DNA of 64,000 nt from Chryseobacterium takakiae (GTDB taxonomy: Bacteria > Bacteroidota > Bacteroidia > Flavobacteriales > Weeksellaceae). The first letter of the stretch is position 1, and the number at the start of each line of letters is the position of its first letter. The stretch is taken from NCBI RefSeq assembly GCF_900129385.1, contig NZ_FQVO01000009.1, positions 1 through 64,000 of the forward strand. Direction: 5' to 3'. The notes below the pieces were generated by a model. That model had not been told where the DNA came from. It saw only the letters and a list, made by a program, of their open reading frames with translations, and did no database searches. Both the position numbers and the translations under genes were made by a program. Below, piece by piece: positions 36,371 to 44,553 of this stretch.

Positions 36371-38302
36371 ATGCTTTCGGTTCAAGGTTTAGGATTACAT
36401 CATTCGGGAACATATTTGTTTCAAAACGTTAATTTCACGATTAAAAAGGATGATAAAATAGGTTTGGTTGGTAAAAATGGAGCGGGAAAATCCACTTTAT
36501 TGAAAATGCTTTCAGGCGAAATCAACTTCTATGAAGGAAATGTAGTGCCTGAAGGAAATATCACCATCGGTTTTCTGAAGCAGGATCTTGATTTTGTGAA
36601 AGGGAGAACCGTCTGGGCAGAAACCATGCAGGCTTTTGAGCAGATCAATGCCTGGAAGAATGAACTTGAAGAAGTGAATCATCAGATGGCCACAAGAACC
36701 GACTACGAAAGCGATTCTTACACCGATCTGATCAATAAAATGACCGAGCTGAATGATCTTCTGATGAACCATGACGCCTATAATCTGGAAGGCGATATGG
36801 AGAAGGTATTGTTCGGACTCGGTTTTAAAGCAGATGATTTTCAGAAAATCACCGATGAATTTTCCGGAGGATGGAGAATGAGAATCGAGCTGGCAAAGCT
36901 TCTGCTTCAAAAAAACGATATTATGCTTCTTGATGAGCCTACCAACCACCTGGATATGGAATCCATCATGTGGCTGGAAAACTTCTTAAAAGATTATCCG
37001 GGAGCCATCGTTTTGGTAAGTCACGACAAACAATTCATGACAGCAGTCTGCAACCGTACTTTCGATATCAACAATAAAAAGGTTGATGATTATAAAGCCA
37101 ATTATTCCAAATACCTGATAATGCGTGAAGACCGCCGTGAAAAACTGATTCAGGCTAAAAAAAATCAGGATGCGGAAATCAAGCAGATGGAAGACAATAT
37201 TAATAAGTTCCGTGCAAGCGCCACAAAGGCATCTTTCGCACAGTCACTTATTAAAAAGTTAGATAAAATCGAGCGTATTGAAGTGGATAATGAAGATGTT
37301 TCAAAATTCAACATTCGCTTCGTACAATCCGTAGTTCCCGGAAAGGTAATTTTTGAAGCACAAAAACTCGGGAAAGCTTACGGCCAAAAACAGATTTTTG
37401 ATGATGTGGATTTTATCGTTCAGCGGGGAGACCGTATCGCGCTTCTTGGCCAAAACGGACAGGGTAAAACAACGCTGGCCAAAATTCTTGCAGGAGACAT
37501 CAAAGATTATTCAGGAACCTGGAATCTTGGGCATAATGTAAACATTGGATACTTTGCCCAGAATCAGGAAGAAGTACTAACCCCGAATAAAACGGTTCAG
37601 GAAGAAGCGGAAGACGCCGCCACAGAAGAAACGAGACCAAGAGTCCGTGATTTGTTAGGATCTTTCCTTTTCCAGGGGGAAGCCGTGAACAAAAAGACTA
37701 AAGTGCTTTCCGGAGGAGAAAGAAACCGTCTCGCACTTTGTAAATTGTTGCTGCGTCCTTTCAATACACTGATCATGGACGAACCTACGAACCACCTTGA
37801 TATTCAGTCTAAAGAAATCATCAAGCTGGCGCTTCAGAAATTTGAAGGTACGCTGATTGTAATTTCTCACGACAGAGAGTTTTTACAAGGCCTTTGCGAT
37901 AAAATTTATGAATTCCGCGATGGTAAAATGAAAGAATTCTTAGGAGATATCAATGAATATCTTGAATTCAGACAAAAAGAATCGATTAGAGAAATTTCTG
38001 CGGAAAAAGCAAAACTTCACGGAGAAGATGCTAAGGTTGAGGTGAAGGTTAAGAAGGAAGATCCTGTAGCAGAAAGTCAGCCATCATCAGTCATTGTAAG
38101 CAAAGAACAGAAGAATATTCAGAATAAACTGAAAAAGGTAGAAGAAAAAATCACCGAGCTTGAAACAAAAGTTGAGGAATTTGAAGCTTCTTTCACTAAA
38201 GAAAATCCTTCTGAAGAAACCCTGGAACAATACAATAAAACAAAAGAAGACCTTGATCTTGCATTGCAGGAGTGGGAATATCTGGGTTCGCAGTTGAATT
38301 AA
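36371..38302 (+). CDS. ABC-F family ATPase (Uup/EttA-like)
   Basis: A 643-residue soluble protein with two ABC domains and no membrane helices. Walker A motifs are GKNGAGKST (near 35) and GQNGQGKTT (near 361), signatures are FSGGWRMRIELAKLL and LSGGERNRLALCKLL, and both Walker B motifs continue into DEPTNHLD. The linker between domains is charged and helical, and the C-terminal ~110 residues form a coiled coil rich in Lys and Glu, as in Uup. ABC-F proteins act on ribosomes in translation quality control or antibiotic protection. The Uup-like tail favours a housekeeping role over resistance. Confidence 0.92.
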   Translation: MLSVQGLGLHHSGTYLFQNVNFTIKKDDKIGLVGKNGAGKSTLLKMLSGEINFYEGNVVPEGNITIGFLKQDLDFVKGRTVWAETMQAFEQINAWKNELEEVNHQMATRTDYESDSYTDLINKMTELNDLLMNHDAYNLEGDMEKVLFGLGFKADDFQKITDEFSGGWRMRIELAKLLLQKNDIMLLDEPTNHLDMESIMWLENFLKDYPGAIVLVSHDKQFMTAVCNRTFDINNKKVDDYKANYSKYLIMREDRREKLIQAKKNQDAEIKQMEDNINKFRASATKASFAQSLIKKLDKIERIEVDNEDVSKFNIRFVQSVVPGKVIFEAQKLGKAYGQKQIFDDVDFIVQRGDRIALLGQNGQGKTTLAKILAGDIKDYSGTWNLGHNVNIGYFAQNQEEVLTPNKTVQEEAEDAATEETRPRVRDLLGSFLFQGEAVNKKTKVLSGGERNRLALCKLLLRPFNTLIMDEPTNHLDIQSKEIIKLALQKFEGTLIVISHDREFLQGLCDKIYEFRDGKMKEFLGDINEYLEFRQKESIREISAEKAKLHGEDAKVEVKVKKEDPVAESQPSSVIVSKEQKNIQNKLKKVEEKITELETKVEEFEASFTKENPSEETLEQYNKTKEDLDLALQEWEYLGSQLN

Positions 38303-38359
38303 TTTGAGATGTATTTCTGGAAATTTATTAATGGATTTCAGAAATTTAGATTCTATTAT

Positions 38360-38392
38360 AAACCTTATAGGTTTCAAAAACCTATAAGGTTT
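38360..38392. repeat. Perfect 15-bp inverted repeat
   Basis: AAACCTTATAGGTTT (38360-38374) and AAACCTATAAGGTTT (38378-38392) are exact reverse complements with a 3-nt loop. The hairpin lies 57 nt after the ABC-F stop and can terminate it, although no T tract follows. Similar AACCTATAAGGTT palindromes are, from memory, frequent between genes in this group. Confidence 0.75.
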
Positions 38393-38484
38393 GAATAACA
38401 GTTTGTAACAAAATTTCAATTCACACTACTTATCAATCAAAATATTTTAAGAAAACTTTAATCTGAGTTTTTAATTTATTTTTA

Positions 38485-38492
38485 TAATTTTG
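38485..38492 (+). promoter_or_regulatory. -7 promoter box for the metal cassette, near-leaderless
   Basis: TAATTTTG fully matches TAnnTTTG and ends 4 nt before the ATG at 38497. Confidence 0.5.
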
Positions 38493-38496
38493 ACAA

Positions 38497-38853
38497 ATGA
38501 TTTTTAAAGAAAGCAGAAATCTGAGAAATTTTATTTCCAAGCTATTGTTTGGGATTTACTTTCTTGCGCTGTTTTCCCAAAATTTTCACAGCCACAGCTC
38601 TGAAGATGTTTTTAAAAATTTCAGCTTTAAAAAATCAGAAAATACCATTACTAAAAATATAGCGAAAGAAAAAGCAGCAGATTGTCTCGCCTGTCATTTC
38701 TTAGCTACGGGACATACATTGGTTCCTGAAGAGTTTAGTCTTTCTTTTGAAAATTACACGCATGAGGTAAAGCAGATCATTGCGGTTCAGGAGAGAATCT
38801 GGTCTCAGGCAAAATTTACCTTTCAGCTTCGCGGTCCACCCGCAATTTCGTAA
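38497..38853 (+). CDS. Small exported His/Cys-motif protein
   Basis: A 118-residue protein with an N-terminal hydrophobic segment (KLLFGIYFLALFS) followed by NFHSHSSED and, near residue 62, DCLACHFLATGH. These His and Cys clusters suggest metal binding, and CLACH has the form of a haem or metal site. The ending QLRGPPAIS recalls the RxPP ending of small envelope proteins in metal loci; that is memory, not a search. It is followed by a TonB receptor and a His-rich lipoprotein, so the three are proposed to work together. Confidence 0.6.
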   Translation: MIFKESRNLRNFISKLLFGIYFLALFSQNFHSHSSEDVFKNFSFKKSENTITKNIAKEKAADCLACHFLATGHTLVPEEFSLSFENYTHEVKQIIAVQERIWSQAKFTFQLRGPPAIS

Positions 38854-39042
38854 ATCATAGTTTCTTTTCGGATTTTTGGCTTAAATTTTTTAAAATTTAA
38901 ATATTTCTTGATGCAATATTAAGATGTAATTAAGTTGTTAAAAATACAAAGATAAATGCGTTCTTATGAGCATTTCAAAAAAATCCAAATAACAATTTTT
39001 CGAAAAAGTACCCTTAAAAGTACGCAATCAATCTATTTAACA

Positions 39043-41427
39043 ATGAAATTGATCTATAGTTTTATGCTCATCCTGTGTGGATTTGCATTTACAAACGCAC
39101 AGCAGGCTTACACGGTAGAGGGAACTGTTCAGGATTTTCACGACAAAACCATGCTGGAAAATGCGGTAGTGAAAATCGGTGAGTTTTCCACTAAGACCGA
39201 TAAAAACGGCAAGTTTTCATTCAATAAAATTCCCGCGGGGAAATATATACTCATTGCTAAACATCCTGATTGTAATGATTATACTGAAAATATAGGAGTT
39301 ACACAGGATTTACATATAACGATTACCCTCGAACATCATGTTCAGGATATCGAAACGGTAACCATTCACGGAAGCCACAAAAGCAATGGATCTCTGGTTA
39401 TTAAAACGCTTGACAAATCTGAAATTGAGAAAAATTCTACCGAAAATCTTGGTAATTTATTGTCACAGATTTCAGGAGTCACCGCATTGAAAACCGGAAA
39501 CAATATTACAAAACCCGTTATTCACGGCCTGTACGGAAGTCGTGTATCCATCCTGAACAGCGGCGTAAAAATGGCAGAGCAGGAATGGGGCGTAGAGCAT
39601 GCCCCGAATATTGATGTCAATGATTTTGAACATATTGATGTGATTAAAGGCGCATCTGCTTTAAAATATGGAAATGAAGGAGTAGGAGGAGTAGTCATTT
39701 TAGAGCCGGCAACAATTCCTAAGAAAGATACTTTAATGGGAAATATAAAGCTTTCCGGAATTTCTAACGGGAGAGGAGGCGAGATTGCTGCCAATCTTTT
39801 AAAATCATGGAAGAACGCATGGTTTATAAAAACAGGCGGCAGTTATAGAAAGTTGGGAGACCTTTATATTCCTCACCACACCTTACAGAATACTGGTGCG
39901 GAAGTTAATTCATTTAATTTTTCTTTCGGGAATCATAGTTTCTTGCAGGGCTTTGATGTGTCTTACAGCGGAATCCGGCAGGAATTTGGAATTTACAGAG
40001 GCGCACATTTGGGAAGCCCGTCAGATTTTTACAAAGCAATCAATCTGGGACAGCCTTATTTTTTGGATGATTTCAGTTACGAAATTGGCAGTCCGAAGCA
40101 GGAAGTAGAGCATCACATTGCTAAAATTTCTGCTTATAAAAGATTTGAAAACTTTGGGAAACTCACTTTTCAGTACAGTTTTCAATTGAATAGGAGAAAA
40201 GAGTTTGACATCAGAAGAGGGGAGTTAAATGCGCTTCCTTCTATGGATTTGAGGCTTATCACGCATTCTGCAAGTTTAGTTCACCTGATAGAACGTCCGG
40301 ACTGGAGTTTAGAAAGCGGAATTTCCGGAGGTTTTCAGGACAATTATCCCAATCCTGCAACGCGTGCAAGGCGTCTGATTCCTGATTATTACCGGTATGA
40401 TGCAGGTGCATTTTCTGTATTTAAATATAAATTAAATGCGAAATTAAATGCAGAAGCGGCAATACGGTATGATTTCAGCAGATATGATGCTTACAAATAT
40501 TATGACGAATCAGACTGGAATGCAAGGTTTGCAGCTGTTTTCCCGGAATTTTTTATTCAGAAGAGTGACAGCAGAATTTTAGCAAGGCCAGTTCTGGATT
40601 ATCACAATTTTTCGGCTAATATAGGAGTGGATTATGTACCTTTTAACAATCTTGAAATTAAATTTAATGTGTCAAGAGCCGACAGAACGCCTAATCCGGC
40701 CGAATTGTTTGCTGATGGATTGCATCATTCTGCGGCAATTGTAGAAGAAGGTGATCTTAGAATCAAAAGAGAAACGCTCTATCAGGCAAACCTTTCTTTG
40801 GTTTCTAAAATTAATGTCCTCAAAGGCCTTCGCATAGAAGCAGCTCCTTATATGATGTTTTCCGATAACTTTATCAATCAGATCCCAACAGGAGTACAGA
40901 ATTCAAATCGGGGTGTTTTTCCGATCTGGAGCTATAAACAGATTAAAGCGAGAATTTTTGGGATAGATGCAGATGCTGAACTTAAAATTTCCGACCATTT
41001 AAAATGGAATACAGGATTCAGTGCATTAAAAGGTGACGATTTATCAAATAATGAACCGCTGATCCTGATGATGCCTTCCAATCTTAGAAATTCAATAGAA
41101 TGGAAAATGAATACTCCGGATAACTTTTATTTAAGACTTGAAAATGTAAGTGTATTCAGACAAAACCGTTTCCCAATCAGAAATCAAAATGTAGATTTTA
41201 TAGAAAACGGGACTTTTTTCAGCGAAGAACTGGATCTGAGTACGCCGCCTCCGGCTTACACGGTTTTCAATGCTTCTGTGGGTGCAGATGTGGCTAAAAA
41301 TTTCAATATCAATTTCAGGATCAACAATATATTCAATACCGAATATCGGGAGTATCTTAACAGGCTCCGTTTTTTCATGCCCGAAAATGGCAGAAACTTT
41401 ATTATAACTCTTAAATACAATTTTTAA
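39043..41427 (+). CDS. TonB-dependent outer membrane receptor, probable metal importer
   Basis: A 794-residue outer membrane receptor. The chosen ATG gives a standard signal peptide (MKLIYSFMLILCGFAF, cleavage near TNAQQ); an in-frame ATG at 38956 would put 29 charged residues in front of it. A carboxypeptidase-like beta domain (about 25-105) precedes the plug (ENLGNLLSQISGVTALKTG, then EHIDVIKGASALKYGNEGVGG), and the barrel ends in Phe (IITLKYNF). The plug segment with QEWGVEHAPNIDV is shared with receptors for zinc and other non-siderophore ligands. The downstream lipoprotein is full of His, so a metal ligand is the best guess. Confidence 0.9.
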   Translation: MKLIYSFMLILCGFAFTNAQQAYTVEGTVQDFHDKTMLENAVVKIGEFSTKTDKNGKFSFNKIPAGKYILIAKHPDCNDYTENIGVTQDLHITITLEHHVQDIETVTIHGSHKSNGSLVIKTLDKSEIEKNSTENLGNLLSQISGVTALKTGNNITKPVIHGLYGSRVSILNSGVKMAEQEWGVEHAPNIDVNDFEHIDVIKGASALKYGNEGVGGVVILEPATIPKKDTLMGNIKLSGISNGRGGEIAANLLKSWKNAWFIKTGGSYRKLGDLYIPHHTLQNTGAEVNSFNFSFGNHSFLQGFDVSYSGIRQEFGIYRGAHLGSPSDFYKAINLGQPYFLDDFSYEIGSPKQEVEHHIAKISAYKRFENFGKLTFQYSFQLNRRKEFDIRRGELNALPSMDLRLITHSASLVHLIERPDWSLESGISGGFQDNYPNPATRARRLIPDYYRYDAGAFSVFKYKLNAKLNAEAAIRYDFSRYDAYKYYDESDWNARFAAVFPEFFIQKSDSRILARPVLDYHNFSANIGVDYVPFNNLEIKFNVSRADRTPNPAELFADGLHHSAAIVEEGDLRIKRETLYQANLSLVSKINVLKGLRIEAAPYMMFSDNFINQIPTGVQNSNRGVFPIWSYKQIKARIFGIDADAELKISDHLKWNTGFSALKGDDLSNNEPLILMMPSNLRNSIEWKMNTPDNFYLRLENVSVFRQNRFPIRNQNVDFIENGTFFSEELDLSTPPPAYTVFNASVGADVAKNFNINFRINNIFNTEYREYLNRLRFFMPENGRNFIITLKYNF

Positions 41428-41446
41428 TTATTAATATTTACATACA

Positions 41447-42010
41447 ATGAAAAAATTCTTAAATATAACTCTGATACTTTTTACAGCACTTTTAGTATTC
41501 TCTTGCAGAAATGATTCTACCGATATTCCGGAAGATATTCATGATCATGAGGAAATAGAAAAACTGGTGGTGAAATTAACCAATGTAAATGATGCAACGG
41601 ATATACAAACCATTAATTACATTGGCGGAGTTGCCGATCAGCACATTCATGCCGAAGCTGGAGAGGTATTTAATGTTGAACTTGATTTTCAGGTAAAACA
41701 TGATGACCACTATCACAGCGCAAATGATGAAATTATTGAAGAAAAGGATGAGCATTTTATCACTTTTAGTTTCACAGGAGCAAATGTTACCGTAAAAAGA
41801 GCAGCTAATGATATTACAAGAACAGATGGTAATAAGCTTGGACTAAAAACCCAGTGGACAGTTGTAAGCGCTTCTTCAACAGGGAAAGTAAACATTAAAT
41901 TGGTACATGCGCCAACTTCGGTAAACCAAAACTCTCCTTCAGCAGACAATCAGCAGGGAACAGTAGTAGGAGGTGAATCTGATGTAGATGCGATTATTGA
42001 TCTTCATTAA
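41447..42010 (+). CDS. His-rich lipoprotein, probable metal-binding partner
   Basis: A 187-residue lipoprotein with signal MKKFLNITLILFTALLVFSC and lipidated Cys20. Four His/acid clusters are visible: DIHDHEE, DQHIHAEAGE, KHDDHYHSANDE and KDEHF, and the protein ends in DLH. The rest looks like one beta-sandwich. It starts 19 bp after the TonB receptor gene, so it is in the same operon. It may capture Zn, Cu or Ni at the cell surface and hand it to the receptor; the metal is not determined by sequence. Confidence 0.75.
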   Translation: MKKFLNITLILFTALLVFSCRNDSTDIPEDIHDHEEIEKLVVKLTNVNDATDIQTINYIGGVADQHIHAEAGEVFNVELDFQVKHDDHYHSANDEIIEEKDEHFITFSFTGANVTVKRAANDITRTDGNKLGLKTQWTVVSASSTGKVNIKLVHAPTSVNQNSPSADNQQGTVVGGESDVDAIIDLH

Positions 42011-42038
42011 TACAGCTTCCTCTACAAATTTTAATAGT

Positions 42039-42066
42039 AAAAAGACATCAATTTTTGATGTCTTTT
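42039..42066 (+). terminator. Terminator of the metal cassette
   Basis: AAAAGACATCA (42040-42050) and TGATGTCTTTT (42056-42066) form a perfect 11-bp stem about 30 nt after the lipoprotein stop. Confidence 0.85.
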
Positions 42067-42118
42067 GTATTTTAACGGATTATAACAAAATGGATGAGTG
42101 ATTTTCATAAAATTTTCC

Positions 42119-42126
42119 TATTTTTG
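42119..42126 (+). promoter_or_regulatory. -7 promoter box for tig
   Basis: TATTTTTG fully matches TAnnTTTG, 22 nt before the ATG at 42149. Confidence 0.6.
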
Positions 42127-42148
42127 CAACCTAAAATTTTAATCAATA

Positions 42149-43483
42149 ATGAAGGTTACCGCACAAAACCATGATGATGTAAGTGCATTGCTTACAGTGA
42201 CATTGGAAAAATCTGACTATAAAGAAAGAGTTGAAAAGCAATTGATTAATTATGCTAAAAATGCGCAAGTTCCTGGTTTCAGAAAAGGAAAAGTGCCTTT
42301 AAGTATGGTTAGAAGACAATATGAAGCAGGTATTGCTTTTGAAGAAATCAACAAGCAGGTTTCTGATGCTTTAAACAACTACGTCAACGAAAACAAATTG
42401 AGATTAGTGGGTCAGCCTGTTCCTCAGCCTGTAAACGAATTTGATTACAATGCTGATCAGTTGGAAGTGGCTTTTGAAGTAGGTTTCGAGCCTGAATTTA
42501 GCATAGACCTTTCTAAGTATGAAGCACCTCACTATAAAGTGGAAGCTTCTGAAAAAGAAATCAACAAGAGTATTGAAAACATGCAGAAGCGTTTCGCTGA
42601 GCAGGTTCCTCAGGATAAAATCACTAAAGATTCTTACATCGCCTTAGAAATTTCTCAGGTTGTGGAAGAAGATGCGGAAGGAGAACACCACCACCATCCT
42701 AAAAACGCTACCATTACTGCTGAAAATAAAGAAGCTTTCAAATTGGTAAAAGGTTTGAAAATGGACGGGTCTGTCAAAGTTTCTAAAGAAACGCTTGCTG
42801 AAAACGAAGAATTGGCTAAAGAATTAGGATTTTCTAAAGAAGAAGTAGAGCACTTACACCACAATGAAGTGGAAGTAAAAGTAAAAGATTTTTATTCTTT
42901 GAATCTTGCTGAACTTAACCAGGATCTTTTCGACAAGGTATACGGTGAAGGAAATATCAAATCTGAAGAAGAATTAAAAGAAAAAGTGAAAGCTGAACTG
43001 GACGAATACTTCCAGCAAAATGCAGACGTACACTTTGTAAATAAAGTATTGGAGCAGGTTTCTGAAAAAGAAGAAGTAAAACTTCCTGAAGAATTCCTTG
43101 TAAAATGGTTATTATTCTCTAATCAGAATATCCAGTCTGAAGAGCAGGCTAAACAAATCCTTGAGTCTGAGAAAAACCAGCTGAAATACCAGATCATCGA
43201 AGGTAAACTAATGTCGGAAAACGAAATCCAGTTAGATTACGCAGATGTATTGGCTCAGGCGGAGCAGTTGGTAAGAAACCAATTGGCGATCTACGGAATC
43301 CACCATTTAGGTGACGAAGAAATCCAGAAATATGCAGTAGAAATGCTGAAAGATCAGGAGCAGGTAAGACAGATCTCTTCTGAAGTTGCCATGACAAAGC
43401 TTAAAGATATCATTCTTGAAAAAGCAACGAAAAAAGAAACTGCGATCTCTCACGATGAGTTTTTAGAAGAGCTTAAAAAATAA
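42149..43483 (+). CDS. tig: Trigger factor chaperone
   Basis: Ribosome-bound chaperone that shelters nascent chains. The N-terminal ribosome-binding domain has the signature VPGFRKGKVPLSMVRRQY (near 40-60). The middle region, where the FKBP-type prolyl isomerase domain sits in E. coli, is diverged and contains a Glu/His stretch EEDAEGEHHHHPK, as often in Bacteroidetes, so isomerase activity is doubtful. The C-terminal part is long-helical and charged. 444 residues is the usual length. The unit has its own promoter and terminator. Confidence 0.93.
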   Translation: MKVTAQNHDDVSALLTVTLEKSDYKERVEKQLINYAKNAQVPGFRKGKVPLSMVRRQYEAGIAFEEINKQVSDALNNYVNENKLRLVGQPVPQPVNEFDYNADQLEVAFEVGFEPEFSIDLSKYEAPHYKVEASEKEINKSIENMQKRFAEQVPQDKITKDSYIALEISQVVEEDAEGEHHHHPKNATITAENKEAFKLVKGLKMDGSVKVSKETLAENEELAKELGFSKEEVEHLHHNEVEVKVKDFYSLNLAELNQDLFDKVYGEGNIKSEEELKEKVKAELDEYFQQNADVHFVNKVLEQVSEKEEVKLPEEFLVKWLLFSNQNIQSEEQAKQILESEKNQLKYQIIEGKLMSENEIQLDYADVLAQAEQLVRNQLAIYGIHHLGDEEIQKYAVEMLKDQEQVRQISSEVAMTKLKDIILEKATKKETAISHDEFLEELKK

Positions 43484-43505
43484 TTTATTTCATTATAAAT
43501 ATTTT

Positions 43506-43532
43506 AAAACCACCAATTTGGTGGTTTTTTTT
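43506..43532 (+). terminator. tig terminator
   Basis: AAAACCACCAA (43506-43516) and TTGGTGGTTTT (43518-43528) form an 11-bp stem (the innermost pairs cannot all close) followed by more T. Confidence 0.88.
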
Positions 43533-43593
43533 ATGAAAATATCCTGAAAATTTATCATTCAATATTCATATCTTTACCATCTAAACTTTATAT

Positions 43594-44277
43594 ATGAAAA
43601 AGATCATCATTCCGTTTTTTTGTGTAGTGCTTTATGCTGCTCCAATGGCTGCACAGACAAAAACCGCTCCCGCTAAATCGGAGGCCGTAAAATCGAAATT
43701 AACCCCCAAAGAAGTTATTGATAACTATCTGAAAGCTTTGGGAGGAAAAGATAAACTCGAAGGTATTAAAACAACCCTTATCGAAAATACCCTTACCGTT
43801 CAGGGAATGGATGTTATGATGACCACAAAGAAAATGGGAAACAAATTCAAGTCCGAACAATCTGTAATGGGCCAGAAAATGGTTCAGTTCTTTGATGGTG
43901 AAAAAGGATATTTTGAGCAGGGAGGTCAGAAAATGGATATCCCGGCTGATAAAATCCCGGATTTAAAGAAAAGCAAAGTGATTGACGCATTGTCTTATGA
44001 TCCTGCAACTTTCTCAACTGTTACCGTGGAAAAAATTAATGGAAAAGATTATAATGTATTGACCTCAAGTAAAGGGACGTTCTATTTTGATGCTTCTACA
44101 GGATTGCTTTATAAGTCTTCTGCCGAGGAAGGAACAGCAGTTGTAAAAAGCTATATGACTGTAGACGGTATAAAATTCCCACAGGAAATTGAGGCGGAAG
44201 GAAATGGCCAGAAAGTGATCATTAAAACTACAAAAGTTACCCTGAATTCAGGAGTTTCGGATGCAGATTTTAAATAG
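43594..44277 (+). CDS. LolA-like periplasmic protein
   Basis: A 227-residue exported protein (signal peptide ending near PMAAQ). After an Ala/Lys linker it reads like the LolA/LppX half-barrel fold: EVIDNYLKALGGKDKLEGIKT, then alternating strands with GNKFKSEQSVMGQKMVQFFDG and DASTGLLYKSS. Such proteins carry lipids or lipoproteins, but this divergent type has no defined cargo. It lies ahead of the M16 protease gene with a terminator between, so the two are neighbours but separate units. Confidence 0.65.
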   Translation: MKKIIIPFFCVVLYAAPMAAQTKTAPAKSEAVKSKLTPKEVIDNYLKALGGKDKLEGIKTTLIENTLTVQGMDVMMTTKKMGNKFKSEQSVMGQKMVQFFDGEKGYFEQGGQKMDIPADKIPDLKKSKVIDALSYDPATFSTVTVEKINGKDYNVLTSSKGTFYFDASTGLLYKSSAEEGTAVVKSYMTVDGIKFPQEIEAEGNGQKVIIKTTKVTLNSGVSDADFK

Positions 44278-44300
44278 AATTGCTTATAAATAAAATTTCA

Positions 44301-44323
44301 GCCGGGCTTGTCCCGGTTTTTTT
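44301..44323 (+). terminator. Terminator after the LolA-like gene
   Basis: CCGGG (44302-44306), loop, CCCGG (44312-44316), then seven T. Confidence 0.8.
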
Positions 44324-44449
44324 ATGCAAATGAAATATTCCTAAAAGTCTATATCTCTGTATGTTTAAATTAATAATTTTTAATGAAAAATATAATTTAT
44401 AATTAATTTACTGCCAATTTCTCTCACGTATTCTTCAATAGCTATTTAA

Positions 44450-44479
44450 ATTTAACGGTATTTAACGCTATTTAACTTT
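44450..44479 (+). promoter_or_regulatory. Three tandem 10-bp repeats upstream of the M16 protease gene
   Basis: ATTTAACGGT, ATTTAACGCT and ATTTAACTTT follow without gaps. The period is one turn of the helix, and the array ends 41 bp before the -7 box, the place where an activator or repressor array would sit. AT-rich chance repetition is possible. Confidence 0.4.
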
Positions 44480-44520
44480 AAATACTATTTTTATTATTTC
44501 TTCGTTTTGTGAATAAATGA

Positions 44521-44528
44521 TATTTTTG
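44521..44528 (+). promoter_or_regulatory. -7 promoter box for the M16 protease gene
   Basis: TATTTTTG fully matches TAnnTTTG, 25 nt before the ATG at 44554. Confidence 0.55.
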
Positions 44529-44553
44529 AACCATAAAAATTAATAATCAACCT

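Noticed and set aside
38881..38900. TTAAATTTT/AAAATTTAA inverted repeat before the TonB receptor gene as a regulator site
   Set aside because: It consists only of A and T in an AT-rich gap and is expected by chance; it does not resemble a Zur or Fur box.
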